Program-made: the position numbers and the translations under genes | DNA from: Paenirhodobacter enshiensis | Lineage (GTDB): Bacteria > Pseudomonadota > Alphaproteobacteria > Rhodobacterales > Rhodobacteraceae | Direction of reading: 5' to 3' | Length of the DNA: 64,000 nucleotides | Assembly: GCF_000740785.1 (NCBI RefSeq) | Contig: NZ_JFZB01000005.1 | Span: forward strand, 310,001-374,000 | Shown: piece after piece, positions 46,710 through 55,544 of the stretch | How positions within the stretch are numbered: the stretch's first letter is position 1 | Layout: every line of letters starts with the position of its first letter | The notes under the pieces: model-generated | What the model saw: the letters and a program-made list of their open reading frames with translations, nothing else | What the model was told of the DNA's origin: nothing | Databases searched by the model: none

Positions 46710-48152
46710 TCAGATCTCCAGGATGGATTGCATCATCTTGTCGATCGCCTGCAAAACCCGGGCGTTCGCGGAGTAGGATTGCTCGACAAGCTTCAGGTTC
46801 TGAAGTTCGGCATCGGTGTCTACACCTTCGGTCAGAAGCTGTTCTGACGCAGCATCTCGCCGCGCTGTCGCATAGCTTTGGGCCGTCTCGGCGCCCAATC
46901 TGTTCGAGGCTGCAAGAGACAGAAGATCCGAGGCGAAAGCATAGGTCGTCTTTCCTGCGCCTGCGAACGGGCCGGAGGCGACCTCCGTGGTTGTGGACAA
47001 GGCATTTTGAATCGCCGATAGCAGCGTCGAATTGCCACTGAGGCCTTCGGCTGTCGCTCCAATGCCGTCACGCAGGCGCCAGACCTGTCCCCCCATCGTC
47101 GGATCGGTGGAAGCATTGAGCGTAATGCGGCCAGCGATTCCGACCTCGTTCAGACTGTTGAATGCCGCGTTGTTGTCGGTGAACAAGCCTGCGTCACCGG
47201 GCGAAAGGGTCGGGTCCACCGAGTTTCCCGAAAACCGCTGGATCAGATCGCGGGCGAATGAGTCCAGGCTTTCCTGCATGGCGGGGGCCAGTTCGTCACG
47301 AATGGCAAAGGCTGCGCTCAATGTGCCACCCCCCATTCTCCCGCTGTCTGCGGTCGGGACCACGTGACCATTGACGATCAGACCAGAAAGAGTTCCGGTG
47401 CCGATCGACATGTCTTCAGACATCACGTTGGTTGCAGCGAAACCGATCTTGGCCGCGGTTCCATCTAGCAGGGTTTGCCCGCCCGTCGTCACGAGCGCGA
47501 CCTGGTTGCCGATCCGCGGAATAGTGTTGATCGGCACGATTTCCGCAATCCGGGCGATCAGGGTTTGTCGCTGATCCATCATCGCATTGGTATCTCCGCC
47601 CTGGGCAGACAGGCGGGTGATCGAGATGTTCAGCTCCTGGATCTGCTCAAGGGCGGTGTTCAACGTGTCGACCTGCGCGGAGATCGAACGATCCGCTTCG
47701 AGCCGGGCGGACTGGATGTCATCCGACACGGTGTTCAGCTTGTCGGTCACCGCCTTCGCGGCCGTGGCGATTGCTGTCAGACCGGCGGTGCTTTCCGGTT
47801 GTGCCCTGGCGGAGATCAGTGAGGTTTCCAGATCCGACAGCAGCATACTCAACGAGCCTGGCGTTTCGGCATCGCCAATGCCGGTCTCGATGCGGGCAGC
47901 AAACTCCGCCCGAATCGTCGCGTTGCCCGCCGCCGCATCCGAGAGCCATTTTTCTTTCAGCAAGGAGGTGCTGACCATGCGCGATACGCTGTCGACCCGC
48001 ACCCCGCCGCCGGAGGCGGACGACAGAGATACCTCGCGCCTCGCATAGCCGTCGGTCAGCGCATTCGCCGTGTTGCCCGAAATGACCTGAGCCATTTTCG
48101 AGCTGGCCGACAGGCCGGTTCCGGCATTGTTCAGTGCCGCGGTGAGGGACAT
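46710..48152 (-). CDS. flgK: hook-associated protein FlgK
   Basis: First junction protein between hook and filament, 480 residues. The N-terminus (MSLTAALNNAGTGLSASSK, ISGNTANALTDGYARREV) and the C-terminus (LKLVEQSYSANARVLQAID, then KMMQSILEI) are the rod-hook protein family motifs. The middle is low-complexity Ala/Thr/Ser. Lower G+C than surrounding non-flagellar genes. Separated from flgE by 25 bp on the same strand. Confidence 0.94.
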   Translation of the reverse strand: MSLTAALNNAGTGLSASSKMAQVISGNTANALTDGYARREVSLSSASGGGVRVDSVSRMVSTSLLKEKWLSDAAAGNATIRAEFAARIETGIGDAETPGSLSMLLSDLETSLISARAQPESTAGLTAIATAAKAVTDKLNTVSDDIQSARLEADRSISAQVDTLNTALEQIQELNISITRLSAQGGDTNAMMDQRQTLIARIAEIVPINTIPRIGNQVALVTTGGQTLLDGTAAKIGFAATNVMSEDMSIGTGTLSGLIVNGHVVPTADSGRMGGGTLSAAFAIRDELAPAMQESLDSFARDLIQRFSGNSVDPTLSPGDAGLFTDNNAAFNSLNEVGIAGRITLNASTDPTMGGQVWRLRDGIGATAEGLSGNSTLLSAIQNALSTTTEVASGPFAGAGKTTYAFASDLLSLAASNRLGAETAQSYATARRDAASEQLLTEGVDTDAELQNLKLVEQSYSANARVLQAIDKMMQSILEI

Positions 48153-48177
48153 GTCGGCCTCCTGCCGTCAGGATGGA

Positions 48178-49506
48178 TCAGCGCTTGATGTTGGTGGTTT
48201 CCTCGTACATCTGGTCCACCGTCTGGATCACCTTGGCGTTCGAGGAATATGCGCGCTGGGTCTGGATGAGGTTGGTCAGCTCTTCCGCGACATCGACGGT
48301 GGAACTTTCGCGGGAGTATCCCGCGACGGTGCCCGTCGGCCCGTCGCCCGCGTCCCAAAGGTAGAACGAACCGGAGGTCGAGGAGACCTTGAAAGTCTGA
48401 CTGTCGAGGGAAATCAGCCCATTCTGGTTCGACACATCGACGAGGGGAACCTGGTAGACGGTGCGGATGAACCCAGTGTCATAGGTTGCCTTGATGAAGC
48501 CGTTCTCGTCGATCTCGATCGAAGCGAGGTTGCCCACGGGAGAACCGTCCTTGGTGATCGAGGTCGGGGAGAAGCTGTCGGAGAGCTGCGTCAGCCCGTT
48601 GGTGTCGCCGATCTTGCCGATCGTCATCGAGATCGTCTGCAGCCCTTCTGCCACGTCGAGGCTGAGGGCCCCGGTCGAGGCATCGTAGGCCGGAGAGCTG
48701 CCAAGGGCCGTGACGCTGGCCAGCGTGCCGCCGTTCTGTGTGGTGTTGTCGAAGACCAGCGTATACTCGCCGAGGATACTTTCGTCGGCGGCCGTCGCGG
48801 TGTTGTCTGCCGTCGCCGAATCGCGGATCACCATCGTCCAGGTGTTGGGAGCCGTGGGAGAAGGCGTAAAGCTGATATCGAGCGTCTCGGACGTGCCGAG
48901 GTTCCCGAAGTATTCGACCGACAGCGCCTCGGCATCGCCGTTGCCCGTGCCATCCGCCGAGGTCGCGGGCAGATTGACGCCGAGATTCATCGTTGTCGTC
49001 GGGTCGCCGGCGGTCTGGTTGGCGTTGATCACCACCGGCTCCAGCCCGGTGATGGTGTCGCGCGCCTGAGTCGAGATCGTGCCGTCGGCATTCGCCGGCC
49101 AACCGAGCAACACCAGCCCCGATTCGGTGCGCAGCGCGCCGTCGGCATCGGTGTAGAAAGCCCCGGTCGAGGTCATCCGCAGTGAATCGTTGGTCAGGTT
49201 GTTCATGTCCACCGTCTCGGCCACCGGCAGGAAGCCGCGCCCCGAGACCGCCAGGTCCATCGAATTCGAGGTCGAGACGATCGAACCGTTCTCGCCGATC
49301 AGACGCGTCGTGCTGGCCGTGACGCCGCCCGCCGAATAGGTGCCGGCCTTGTTCGAGGCGCCAACGACCAGACTGTCGAATTCCGTCGTCATGCGCTTGT
49401 AGCCGTAGGTGCCCGAGTTCGCGATGTTGTCCGCGATCGTCGCGAGGCGTGTCGAGTTCGCGGACAGGCCCGAGACACCGGCGTTCAGCGAAGAGGAAAT
49501 GGACAT
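48178..49506 (-). CDS. flgE: flagellar hook protein FlgE
   Basis: Structural protein of the hook, 442 residues. The N-terminal rod/hook motif SLNAGVSGLSANSTRLATIADNIANSGTYGYKR (in two parts, about 6-38) and the C-terminal ELTNLIQTQRAYSSNAKVIQTVDQM (about 412-436) are typical. The middle domain is Asp/Thr/Asn-rich. Preceded by a spacer that carries a near-perfect CtrA box, so flgE may start its own transcript with flgK-flgL-flgI. Confidence 0.96.
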   Translation of the reverse strand: MSISSSLNAGVSGLSANSTRLATIADNIANSGTYGYKRMTTEFDSLVVGASNKAGTYSAGGVTASTTRLIGENGSIVSTSNSMDLAVSGRGFLPVAETVDMNNLTNDSLRMTSTGAFYTDADGALRTESGLVLLGWPANADGTISTQARDTITGLEPVVINANQTAGDPTTTMNLGVNLPATSADGTGNGDAEALSVEYFGNLGTSETLDISFTPSPTAPNTWTMVIRDSATADNTATAADESILGEYTLVFDNTTQNGGTLASVTALGSSPAYDASTGALSLDVAEGLQTISMTIGKIGDTNGLTQLSDSFSPTSITKDGSPVGNLASIEIDENGFIKATYDTGFIRTVYQVPLVDVSNQNGLISLDSQTFKVSSTSGSFYLWDAGDGPTGTVAGYSRESSTVDVAEELTNLIQTQRAYSSNAKVIQTVDQMYEETTNIKR

Positions 49507-49561
49507 GAAAGCGCCTTTCTGCTGCTGCGTCCCTTGATCGTGCCAGACTGCGCCCGCTGTC

Positions 49562-49576
49562 TTAACATCGCCCTAA
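49562..49576. promoter_or_regulatory. CtrA-like box upstream of flgE
   Basis: TTAA-CATCGCC-CTAA, that is TTAA-N7-TTAA with one mismatch, centred 63 bp before the flgE ATG. TTAA is rare in this GC-rich sequence. Together with the perfect site before motB this points to CtrA control. Confidence 0.6.
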
Positions 49577-49604
49577 CGGCGTCGATTCGGTGCCACGATG
49601 GATT

Positions 49605-50438
49605 TCAGCGCTGATCCTGGCGCAGCAAGATCACCTCGATCCGGTTGTTGCGCGCCGCGAGTGCCGAGCGCACCGCCGGCTTGCGGTCGGCGTAGCCGCT
49701 CACCCGCTGCACCCGCGCCTTGTCGAAGCCGCTCTCGCTCAGCAGGCCGCGCATCCGCTCCGCCCGTCGCTCGGATAAGGGCCAGACCGGGTCGTCGCGC
49801 AGCACCTGCGGGTAGGAGCGCACATGTCCGTTCACCGCTACCTCGTTCGGCACCAGTGCGAAGACCCGCGCCAGCATCGCCGCGATGTCGTGCAGCACCG
49901 GCATCGGTTCATCGCTGTCGGGGGCGAACAGCGGATCGTCCTCGAGGTCGAAGAACTCGACGATCAGCCCCTCATCGGTCAGCCGTGTCACGACGCGGCG
50001 CGCCAGCTGGCGGCTGACCATGGATTCGCCGGTGAAGCCGCTGAGCGTCCGGTCGATTTCGGCCCGGACGGGCGAGAATTCGCTGTCGTCGCGCGGCCGC
50101 CCGTCCTGTCCGGTGCCCTCTCCGGGCGACTGACGCCCGGCCGATCCGGTGCCTGTCTTCGTCAGGGCCTTGTCCGAAAACACCGAATCGCCGCCGAACA
50201 CCCCGTCGCCCCCGCCCGAGACCCGGCTGACCGGCACTGTCGGGTTGAAATAATCGGCGATTCCCTTGCGCTGCTTCTCCGTCGTGGCGTTCAGCAGCCA
50301 CATCAGCAGGAAGAATGCCATCATCGCGGTCACGAAATCGGCATAAGCGACTTTCCATGCGCCGCCATGATGGCCGGCGCCAGCCACGACCTTCTTGCGC
50401 TTGATGATGATCGGCGCCGTCTCATTGCTGCCTTTCAT
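49605..50438 (-). CDS. motB: flagellar motor stator protein MotB
   Basis: Peptidoglycan-anchored stator subunit. The 277 residues have one membrane helix with the proton-pathway Asp in VAYADFVTAMMAFFLLMWLL (Asp34), a plug-like region (ADYFNP), a low-complexity linker (about 75-120) and an OmpA-like domain with VNGHVRSYPQVLRDDPVWPLSERRA (in two parts) and NRIEVILLR. MotA is not in the window. Gene order motB-flgE-flgK-flgL-flgI follows the order used in many Rhodobacteraceae. Confidence 0.93.
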   Translation of the reverse strand: MKGSNETAPIIIKRKKVVAGAGHHGGAWKVAYADFVTAMMAFFLLMWLLNATTEKQRKGIADYFNPTVPVSRVSGGGDGVFGGDSVFSDKALTKTGTGSAGRQSPGEGTGQDGRPRDDSEFSPVRAEIDRTLSGFTGESMVSRQLARRVVTRLTDEGLIVEFFDLEDDPLFAPDSDEPMPVLHDIAAMLARVFALVPNEVAVNGHVRSYPQVLRDDPVWPLSERRAERMRGLLSESGFDKARVQRVSGYADRKPAVRSALAARNNRIEVILLRQDQR

Positions 50439-50489
50439 GGCGATTCCCCGATCCGTCCGTTTCCAGGACTTCGGTGTAACGCCGGCTCT

Positions 50490-50504
50490 TTAAGGGCGGC
50501 TTAA
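50490..50504. promoter_or_regulatory. perfect CtrA box upstream of motB
   Basis: TTAA-GGGCGGC-TTAA, an exact match to the CtrA consensus TTAA-N7-TTAA, 52 to 66 bp before the motB ATG and 62 bp before the divergent pqiA start. It could serve either gene, motB more likely. Confidence 0.7.
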
Positions 50505-50565
50505 CGCCCGACGACGACAGAGCCGCCCCTTGCCCCGGGCGGGCAAGGGTTTATCCTGACGCGCC

Positions 50566-51207
50566 ATGTGTGTGCAAAACGCCTCGATCCCGAAGGCTGC
50601 GGCCCCCGGCGACATGATCGCCTGCCCCGAGTGCGACGCTCTGCTGCGTGCGGTGCCCCTCGGTCCGACCGAGCGTGCCCGCTGTCCGCGTTGCGGCAGC
50701 CTGCTGGTCTCGCCGCGGGTGCGGTCGTTCCTGCAGGTGGTGGCGCTGGCCTTCACCGCGCTGATTCTGATGATGGCGGCGGTGTTCTTCCCGTTTCTGG
50801 GTATCGCGGCGCATGGGTTGTCGCATGAAAGCTCGGTGATCGAGGTGGCGCTGGCTTTCTCGGACGGCTGGCTGGCGCCGCTGTCGGTGGCTGTTCTGGC
50901 GGTGATCGTCGGGCTGCCGATGCTGCGGTTTTGCGCGATCATCTACGTGCTCTGGCCACTGGCGAACGGCCGCCCGGCCTGGCCGAAGGCGCGCGCGGCG
51001 TTTCGTCTGGCCGAGGGCCTGACGCCCTGGTCGATGGCCGAGATCTTCATCGTCGGCACGGCCGTCGCGCTGGTCAAGATCGGCGGGCTGGCGACCATCT
51101 CGATCGGACCGGCGTTCTGGGCGTTTTGCGGGCTGGTCATCGTCACCACGCTGAAGAACGCCTTCATGAGCCGCTGGTCGATCTGGGCCGCGCTGGAGCG
51201 TTCATGA
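50566..51207 (+). CDS. PqiA-like membrane protein, first half
   Basis: Inner-membrane partner of the PqiB lipid tunnel, 213 residues. A zinc-ribbon pair CPEC and CPRC (about 20-43) is followed by four hydrophobic helices (about 55-75, 100-125, 150-175, 180-200), one ParA-inducible type unit. E. coli PqiA holds two such units in one chain; here they are split into two genes. Stop overlaps the next start as ATGA. The ATG at 50566 lacks a clear ribosome site. Confidence 0.88.
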   Translation: MCVQNASIPKAAAPGDMIACPECDALLRAVPLGPTERARCPRCGSLLVSPRVRSFLQVVALAFTALILMMAAVFFPFLGIAAHGLSHESSVIEVALAFSDGWLAPLSVAVLAVIVGLPMLRFCAIIYVLWPLANGRPAWPKARAAFRLAEGLTPWSMAEIFIVGTAVALVKIGGLATISIGPAFWAFCGLVIVTTLKNAFMSRWSIWAALERS

Positions 51208-51896
51208 CCGCGCCCGGGATCATCGGCGCGCATGAGGCGGGGCTGACCGGCTGCACGCTGTGCGGTCATGTCGCGCCGGCCGGAACGCGGCATTGCGCGC
51301 GCTGCGGGGCGCGGCTGCATCCGGTCGATCTGCGCAGCCTGCAACGGGTCTGGGCGTGGTGGCTCGCCGGGCTGATCTGCTACGTGCCGGCCAATCTTTA
51401 TCCGATGCTGCGCACCAGCACGCTGGTGGGCACGCAGACCAACACCATCGCCGGTGGCGCGCTGGAGCTCGCCGAGCACGGCAGCTGGGTCGTGGCCGCC
51501 ATCGTCTTCATCGCCTCGATCATGATCCCGATCGGCAAGTTCGCGGCCATCGCCTATCTGTCCCTTGCCGTCGCGCGCGAGCGCGGCCCGGGCGGTCACC
51601 GGCAGCTGCGGCTGTATGAGGTGGTCGATTTCATCGGCCGCTGGTCGATGATTGACGTTTTCGTGGTGGCGATCCTGTCGTCTCTGGTGCAGCTTGGCTT
51701 CGTCGCCTCGATCCATCCGGGCCCCGCGGCAGTCGCCTTCGCGATGTCCGTCGCCTTCACCATGCTGTCGGCACAAAGCTTCGATTCGCGCCTGATCTGG
51801 CGCGTGCCGGCCGTGCCGTCTTCTGCCGCATCCGGGCGCGCCGTCCCGGGTGAGGCGCAACCGGCAGACGCCGGCCCCAAACCGAGCATATCATGA
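51204..51896 (+). CDS. PqiA-like membrane protein, second half
   Basis: 230 residues with the second zinc-ribbon, CTLCGH and CARCGA (about 17-35), then four helices including WWLAGLICYVPANLYPMLRT and VVDFIGRWSMIDVFVVAIL, the conserved PqiA second-unit motifs. C-terminal tail rich in Ala/Pro. It is coupled to the first half by ATGA and to pqiB by another ATGA, so all act as one transport unit. Confidence 0.9.
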   Translation: MTAPGIIGAHEAGLTGCTLCGHVAPAGTRHCARCGARLHPVDLRSLQRVWAWWLAGLICYVPANLYPMLRTSTLVGTQTNTIAGGALELAEHGSWVVAAIVFIASIMIPIGKFAAIAYLSLAVARERGPGGHRQLRLYEVVDFIGRWSMIDVFVVAILSSLVQLGFVASIHPGPAAVAFAMSVAFTMLSAQSFDSRLIWRVPAVPSSAASGRAVPGEAQPADAGPKPSIS

Positions 51897-53914
51897 CCGA
51901 TCGTCCCGAACCCGCCCCGATGCAGACCGAAGCTGCCCCTGATCCGATCTGGACCCGGCTGTCGGTGATCTGGCTGGTGCCGATCCTCGCGCTGGCGGTG
52001 ACGCTCGGCGTGGCATGGAAAACCTATGCCGAGCGCGGCGAGCTGATCGAGATCGAGCTGGCCGACGCCACCGGAATCACCCCCGGCGAGACCCCGCTGA
52101 AATTCCGCGAGGTGCAGGTCGGCACCGTGGAATCGGTCGGCTTCAGCCCCGATCTGTCCTCGGTCCGCGCCTTCGTGCGCGTCGACAACAAGGTGGCGCA
52201 ATATATCGACCGGGATGCCCGGTTCTGGCTGGTGCGCCCCGAGGTCTCGGCGCAGGGGATCTCGCGGCTCGATACGGTGCTGTCGGGCACCTTCATCGAA
52301 GGCTGGTGGGATGCGGTGCCGAACGGCCATCAGACGGTGTTCCGCAGCCTCGACCGGCCGCCCGTCGCCCCGGATCCGAGCAAGGGCACCGCGGTCGAGC
52401 TGGTGGCCGACAACGCGGGCGGGCTGGCCGAGGGGGCGCCGGTGCTTTACCGGGGCCTCACCGTCGGGCGGTTGCAGAACCTGCGTCTCGATGACAAGGG
52501 CGCGGGCGTGGCGGTCGACGCCTATATCGAGGCGCCCTATGACAAGCGGCTGTCCTCGGTCACGCGGTTCTGGAATACCTCGGGTGCCTCCGTTTCCATC
52601 GGTGCGGCGGGGGTGCAGCTCAGCGTCGCCTCGCTTGCCTCGCTGGTGCAGGGCGGTGTCGAGTTCGAGACCTTCTCGACCGGCGGCGGTCCGGTCGATC
52701 CGGGGCAGCGCTTCCGCCTTTACGGCAGTTCCGACGACGCCCGCCAGTCGATGTTCGGCGCCGAGCTGACCGATCCGCCGAAATACACCCTGCTGTTCGA
52801 CCAGGCGATCAACGGGCTGAGCAAGGGCTCCAAGGTGCAGTTCCGCGGTGTCGAGGCCGGCGAGGTCACCGATGTCTCGATCCGCATCCGCACCGACGCG
52901 AAGGGCGAGCGCAGCGCCCAGCAACAGGTGGTCATCGCGCTTTCGCCCGAACGGCTGGGCCTCGACCGCGACAGCGCCCGCAAGGACGTGAACGACTTTC
53001 TCGCCGCCGAGGTGGAGAAGGGGCTGCGCGCCCGCGTTGCCGCCACCGGGCTTTTGGGAGCCACGCTGGTCATCGAGCTGACCGATATCGAGGCGACAAA
53101 GCCCGCGAAGATGGATCTCGGTGCCGAGCCCTGGCCGGAAATTCCGACCGCACCGGCTGCTCAGAACGATCTCGCGGCTTCGGCCAAGGATGTCATGGGG
53201 CGCATCAACAATCTGCCGATCGAGGAGTTGATGAAATCCGCGATCCGCACGTTCGATTCGGTCTCGGCCGTGGCCGAGAGCCAGGACACCCGCGAGATCC
53301 CGCGCAACCTGTCCTCGCTGCTCGGTCAGTTGCAGACGCTGGTGGCGGATCTGAATGCCGCTGGCGCCGCCGGCAAGGCGGTCACCGCGATGGATAATCT
53401 GTCGAGCGCCGCGACCGGCTTCATGACCGAGACCGACGGGCTCAGCCAGACGCTGGCCTCGGCCGACAAGGCGGCGCAGGCGGTGGCGGCGATGCCGCTC
53501 GGCCGGATCGGCGACAATGTCGATGGCCTGATCGCCCAGATCCGCACCATGCTCGGCAGCGAGGACGCGAACCATCTGCCGAAGGCGCTGGCCGATACGC
53601 TGAACGAGACCGCTGCGCTTCTGGCCGAGCTGCGCGCGGGCGGTGCCGCCGACAAGCTGAACGGCACGCTGGTGGCGACGCAGGATGCCGCGACGGCGAT
53701 TTCGGACGCCTCGACGAAGCTGCCGGCGCTGACCGAGCGGCTCGATCAGCTGGTGACGCAGGCGCAGGGGCTCGTCGGCAGCTACGGCCCGCGCTCGGCG
53801 TTCAACGACCAGATGGTGCAGACCCTGACAGAGCTGCGCCGCGCCGCCGCCTCTTTCGGCGAGCTCGCGCGCACGCTGCAACGCAACCCGCAATCCGTCA
53901 TCCTCGGCCGCTGA
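51893..53914 (+). CDS. pqiB: PqiB-like MCE-domain lipid transport protein
   Basis: Anchored by one N-terminal helix (LSVIWLVPILALAVTLGVAW, about 22-42), then three MCE/MlaD domains (about 47-140, 160-270 and 290-405), forming the tunnel that moves phospholipids across the periplasm. The last third (about 430-673) is a long helical region rich in Ala and Leu. Length of 673 is in the PqiB range. Start overlaps the second pqiA gene (ATGA). Confidence 0.94.
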   Translation: MTDRPEPAPMQTEAAPDPIWTRLSVIWLVPILALAVTLGVAWKTYAERGELIEIELADATGITPGETPLKFREVQVGTVESVGFSPDLSSVRAFVRVDNKVAQYIDRDARFWLVRPEVSAQGISRLDTVLSGTFIEGWWDAVPNGHQTVFRSLDRPPVAPDPSKGTAVELVADNAGGLAEGAPVLYRGLTVGRLQNLRLDDKGAGVAVDAYIEAPYDKRLSSVTRFWNTSGASVSIGAAGVQLSVASLASLVQGGVEFETFSTGGGPVDPGQRFRLYGSSDDARQSMFGAELTDPPKYTLLFDQAINGLSKGSKVQFRGVEAGEVTDVSIRIRTDAKGERSAQQQVVIALSPERLGLDRDSARKDVNDFLAAEVEKGLRARVAATGLLGATLVIELTDIEATKPAKMDLGAEPWPEIPTAPAAQNDLAASAKDVMGRINNLPIEELMKSAIRTFDSVSAVAESQDTREIPRNLSSLLGQLQTLVADLNAAGAAGKAVTAMDNLSSAATGFMTETDGLSQTLASADKAAQAVAAMPLGRIGDNVDGLIAQIRTMLGSEDANHLPKALADTLNETAALLAELRAGGAADKLNGTLVATQDAATAISDASTKLPALTERLDQLVTQAQGLVGSYGPRSAFNDQMVQTLTELRRAAASFGELARTLQRNPQSVILGR

Positions 53915-53934
53915 GGCCGGGACAGGAGCGTTTC

Positions 53935-54495
53935 ATGAAAACCCGGACCCTTTCCCTCGCGATGCTGAGCGCGGTCGCCGCGATCTCGGCCTGTTCCAGC
54001 GCCTCGAAGACCGAGCGCTATCAGATCGACCCGGCCCCGGCCGCGCGCTCGATGCCCGACAAGATCGGCTCGGCGGTGCTGCGCGAGGTGTCCTTGCCGC
54101 AATATGCCGCCGATCAGGAGATTGCCTTCCAGACCGCCGACGGCGCGGTGCGGACCGATGCGCGTCAGGTCTGGGCCGACGATCCGCGCCGCGCGGTGAC
54201 GCTGGCGCTGGCGAGCCAGATCTCCGAGGTGTCTGGCGCGCGGGTGATCGCCGAGCCCTGGCCGCTGAGCACCCCGCCCGCGCGTCAGATCGAGGTGCGG
54301 GTGGACCGGATGCTCGCTGCCGCGGACAATACCGTGCGGCTCAGCGGCAGCTATTACGTCAGCGCGGACGGCGGTGACACGGTGCGCCGTTTCGACATCG
54401 CGGAACCGATTCAGGGCAGCGGCCCCGCCGCCATCGCCGCGGCGCAGTCGCGCGCCGTCGCGACACTGGCGCGCCAGATCGCCGCGCTCGGCTGA
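53935..54495 (+). CDS. pqiC: PqiC-like outer-membrane lipoprotein
   Basis: 186 residues with a lipobox (AAISAC, Cys20) and the DUF330/ABC-type auxiliary lipoprotein fold: YQIDPAPAAR, VLREVSLPQYAADQEI, VWADDPRRAVTLAL. It is the outer-membrane end of the PqiABC bridge. GACAGGAG precedes the ATG. Last gene of the four-gene operon pqiA1-pqiA2-pqiB-pqiC, all read rightward without gaps over 21 bp. Confidence 0.92.
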   Translation: MKTRTLSLAMLSAVAAISACSSASKTERYQIDPAPAARSMPDKIGSAVLREVSLPQYAADQEIAFQTADGAVRTDARQVWADDPRRAVTLALASQISEVSGARVIAEPWPLSTPPARQIEVRVDRMLAAADNTVRLSGSYYVSADGGDTVRRFDIAEPIQGSGPAAIAAAQSRAVATLARQIAALG

Positions 54496-54528
54496 AAGGG
54501 CTTGAACCCGGCGGGGCCGGGCGGCTAA

Positions 54529-54545
54529 TTTGGAATCATTCTAAA
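54529..54545 (+). promoter_or_regulatory. iron control element (Irr-type box) before mbfA
   Basis: TTTGGAATCATTCTAAA is an inverted repeat about C54537 with a single mismatch and matches the alphaproteobacterial Irr box TTTAGAA-N3-TTCTAAA at 13 of 14 fixed bases. It ends 13 bp before the mbfA ATG, where it would cover the promoter. Confidence 0.7.
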
Positions 54546-54558
54546 ACAAGGGTTCCCG

Positions 54559-55536
54559 ATGATCCCCGACTTCGGCTCTCGCCGCCGCTTCTCCGACCTG
54601 TCCGAACAGGAAGTTCTCGCGCTGTCGATTTCCTCCGAGGAGGATGACGCGCGCATCTACCGCACCTATGCCGAGAAGCTGCGCAAGGATTATCCGGCCT
54701 CGGCGAAGATCTTCGACGGCATGGCGCTCGAGGAAGACGAGCACCGCCGCCGTCTGATCGAGGAACACCGCCGCCGCTTCGGCGAGGTGGTGCCGCTGAT
54801 CCGGCGCGAGCATGTGGCGGGCTATTACGCGCGCAAGCCGATCTGGCTGGCCGACACGCTGTCGCTCGACGCGATGCGCGGCGAGGCCGAGGAGATGGAG
54901 CGTCAGGCGGGCGAGTTCTACACCCGCGCGGCGCAGCACACCTCGGACGCGGGCACGCGCAAGCTGCTCGGCGATCTGGCCGCGGCCGAGCATGGCCACG
55001 AGCAGCGCGCCCATGAGCTGACCGAGGAAAACCTCCCCGAGGAGGTCCGCGCCAAGGAAGACCGCGCCGCCTATCGTCAGTTCATCCTGACCTGGGTGCA
55101 GCCGGGTCTGGCGGGGTTGATGGACGGGTCCGTCTCGACGCTGGCGCCGATCTTCGCGACCGCTTTCGCCACGCAGAACACCCATACCACGCTGCTCGTC
55201 GGTCTGGCCGCGGCCACCGGTGCCGGCATCTCGATGGGCTTCACCGAGGCGGCGCATGACGACGGCGTGATCTCGGGGCGCGGCAGCCCGATCAAGCGCG
55301 GCATTGCCTCGGGGGTGATGACGGCGATCGGCGGACTTGGCCATGCGCTGCCCTACCTGATCCCGGATTTCTGGACCGCGACCACCATCGCGATGATCGT
55401 GGTGTTCTGCGAGCTGTGGGCGATCACCTGGATCCAGCACCGCTTCATGGAAACGCCGGTGCTGCGCGCCATCGTGCAGGTGGTCATCGGCGGTGCGCTG
55501 GTGTTCCTCGCCGGCATGATGATCGGTGCCGGCTAG
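54559..55536 (+). CDS. mbfA: membrane-bound ferritin-like iron exporter MbfA
   Basis: Fusion of a ferritin-like di-iron domain and a VIT1/CCC1-type membrane domain, 325 residues. The N-terminal part (about 15-160) has the Glu-rich four-helix pattern [37 protein letters not shown] and [12 protein letters not shown]. The C-terminal part has about five helices with [21 protein letters not shown]. Rhizobial MbfA exports iron and is repressed by Irr. The iron box directly upstream supports the same control here. Confidence 0.93.
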   Translation: MIPDFGSRRRFSDLSEQEVLALSISSEEDDARIYRTYAEKLRKDYPASAKIFDGMALEEDEHRRRLIEEHRRRFGEVVPLIRREHVAGYYARKPIWLADTLSLDAMRGEAEEMERQAGEFYTRAAQHTSDAGTRKLLGDLAAAEHGHEQRAHELTEENLPEEVRAKEDRAAYRQFILTWVQPGLAGLMDGSVSTLAPIFATAFATQNTHTTLLVGLAAATGAGISMGFTEAAHDDGVISGRGSPIKRGIASGVMTAIGGLGHALPYLIPDFWTATTIAMIVVFCELWAITWIQHRFMETPVLRAIVQVVIGGALVFLAGMMIGAG

Positions 55537-55544
55537 GGGCGGCG

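Noticed and set aside
49507-49604. Sigma-54 promoter before flgE (TGGCAC near 49540 and 49590)
   Set aside because: The -12 TTGC element is missing at proper spacing in both cases, while a CtrA-like box is present.
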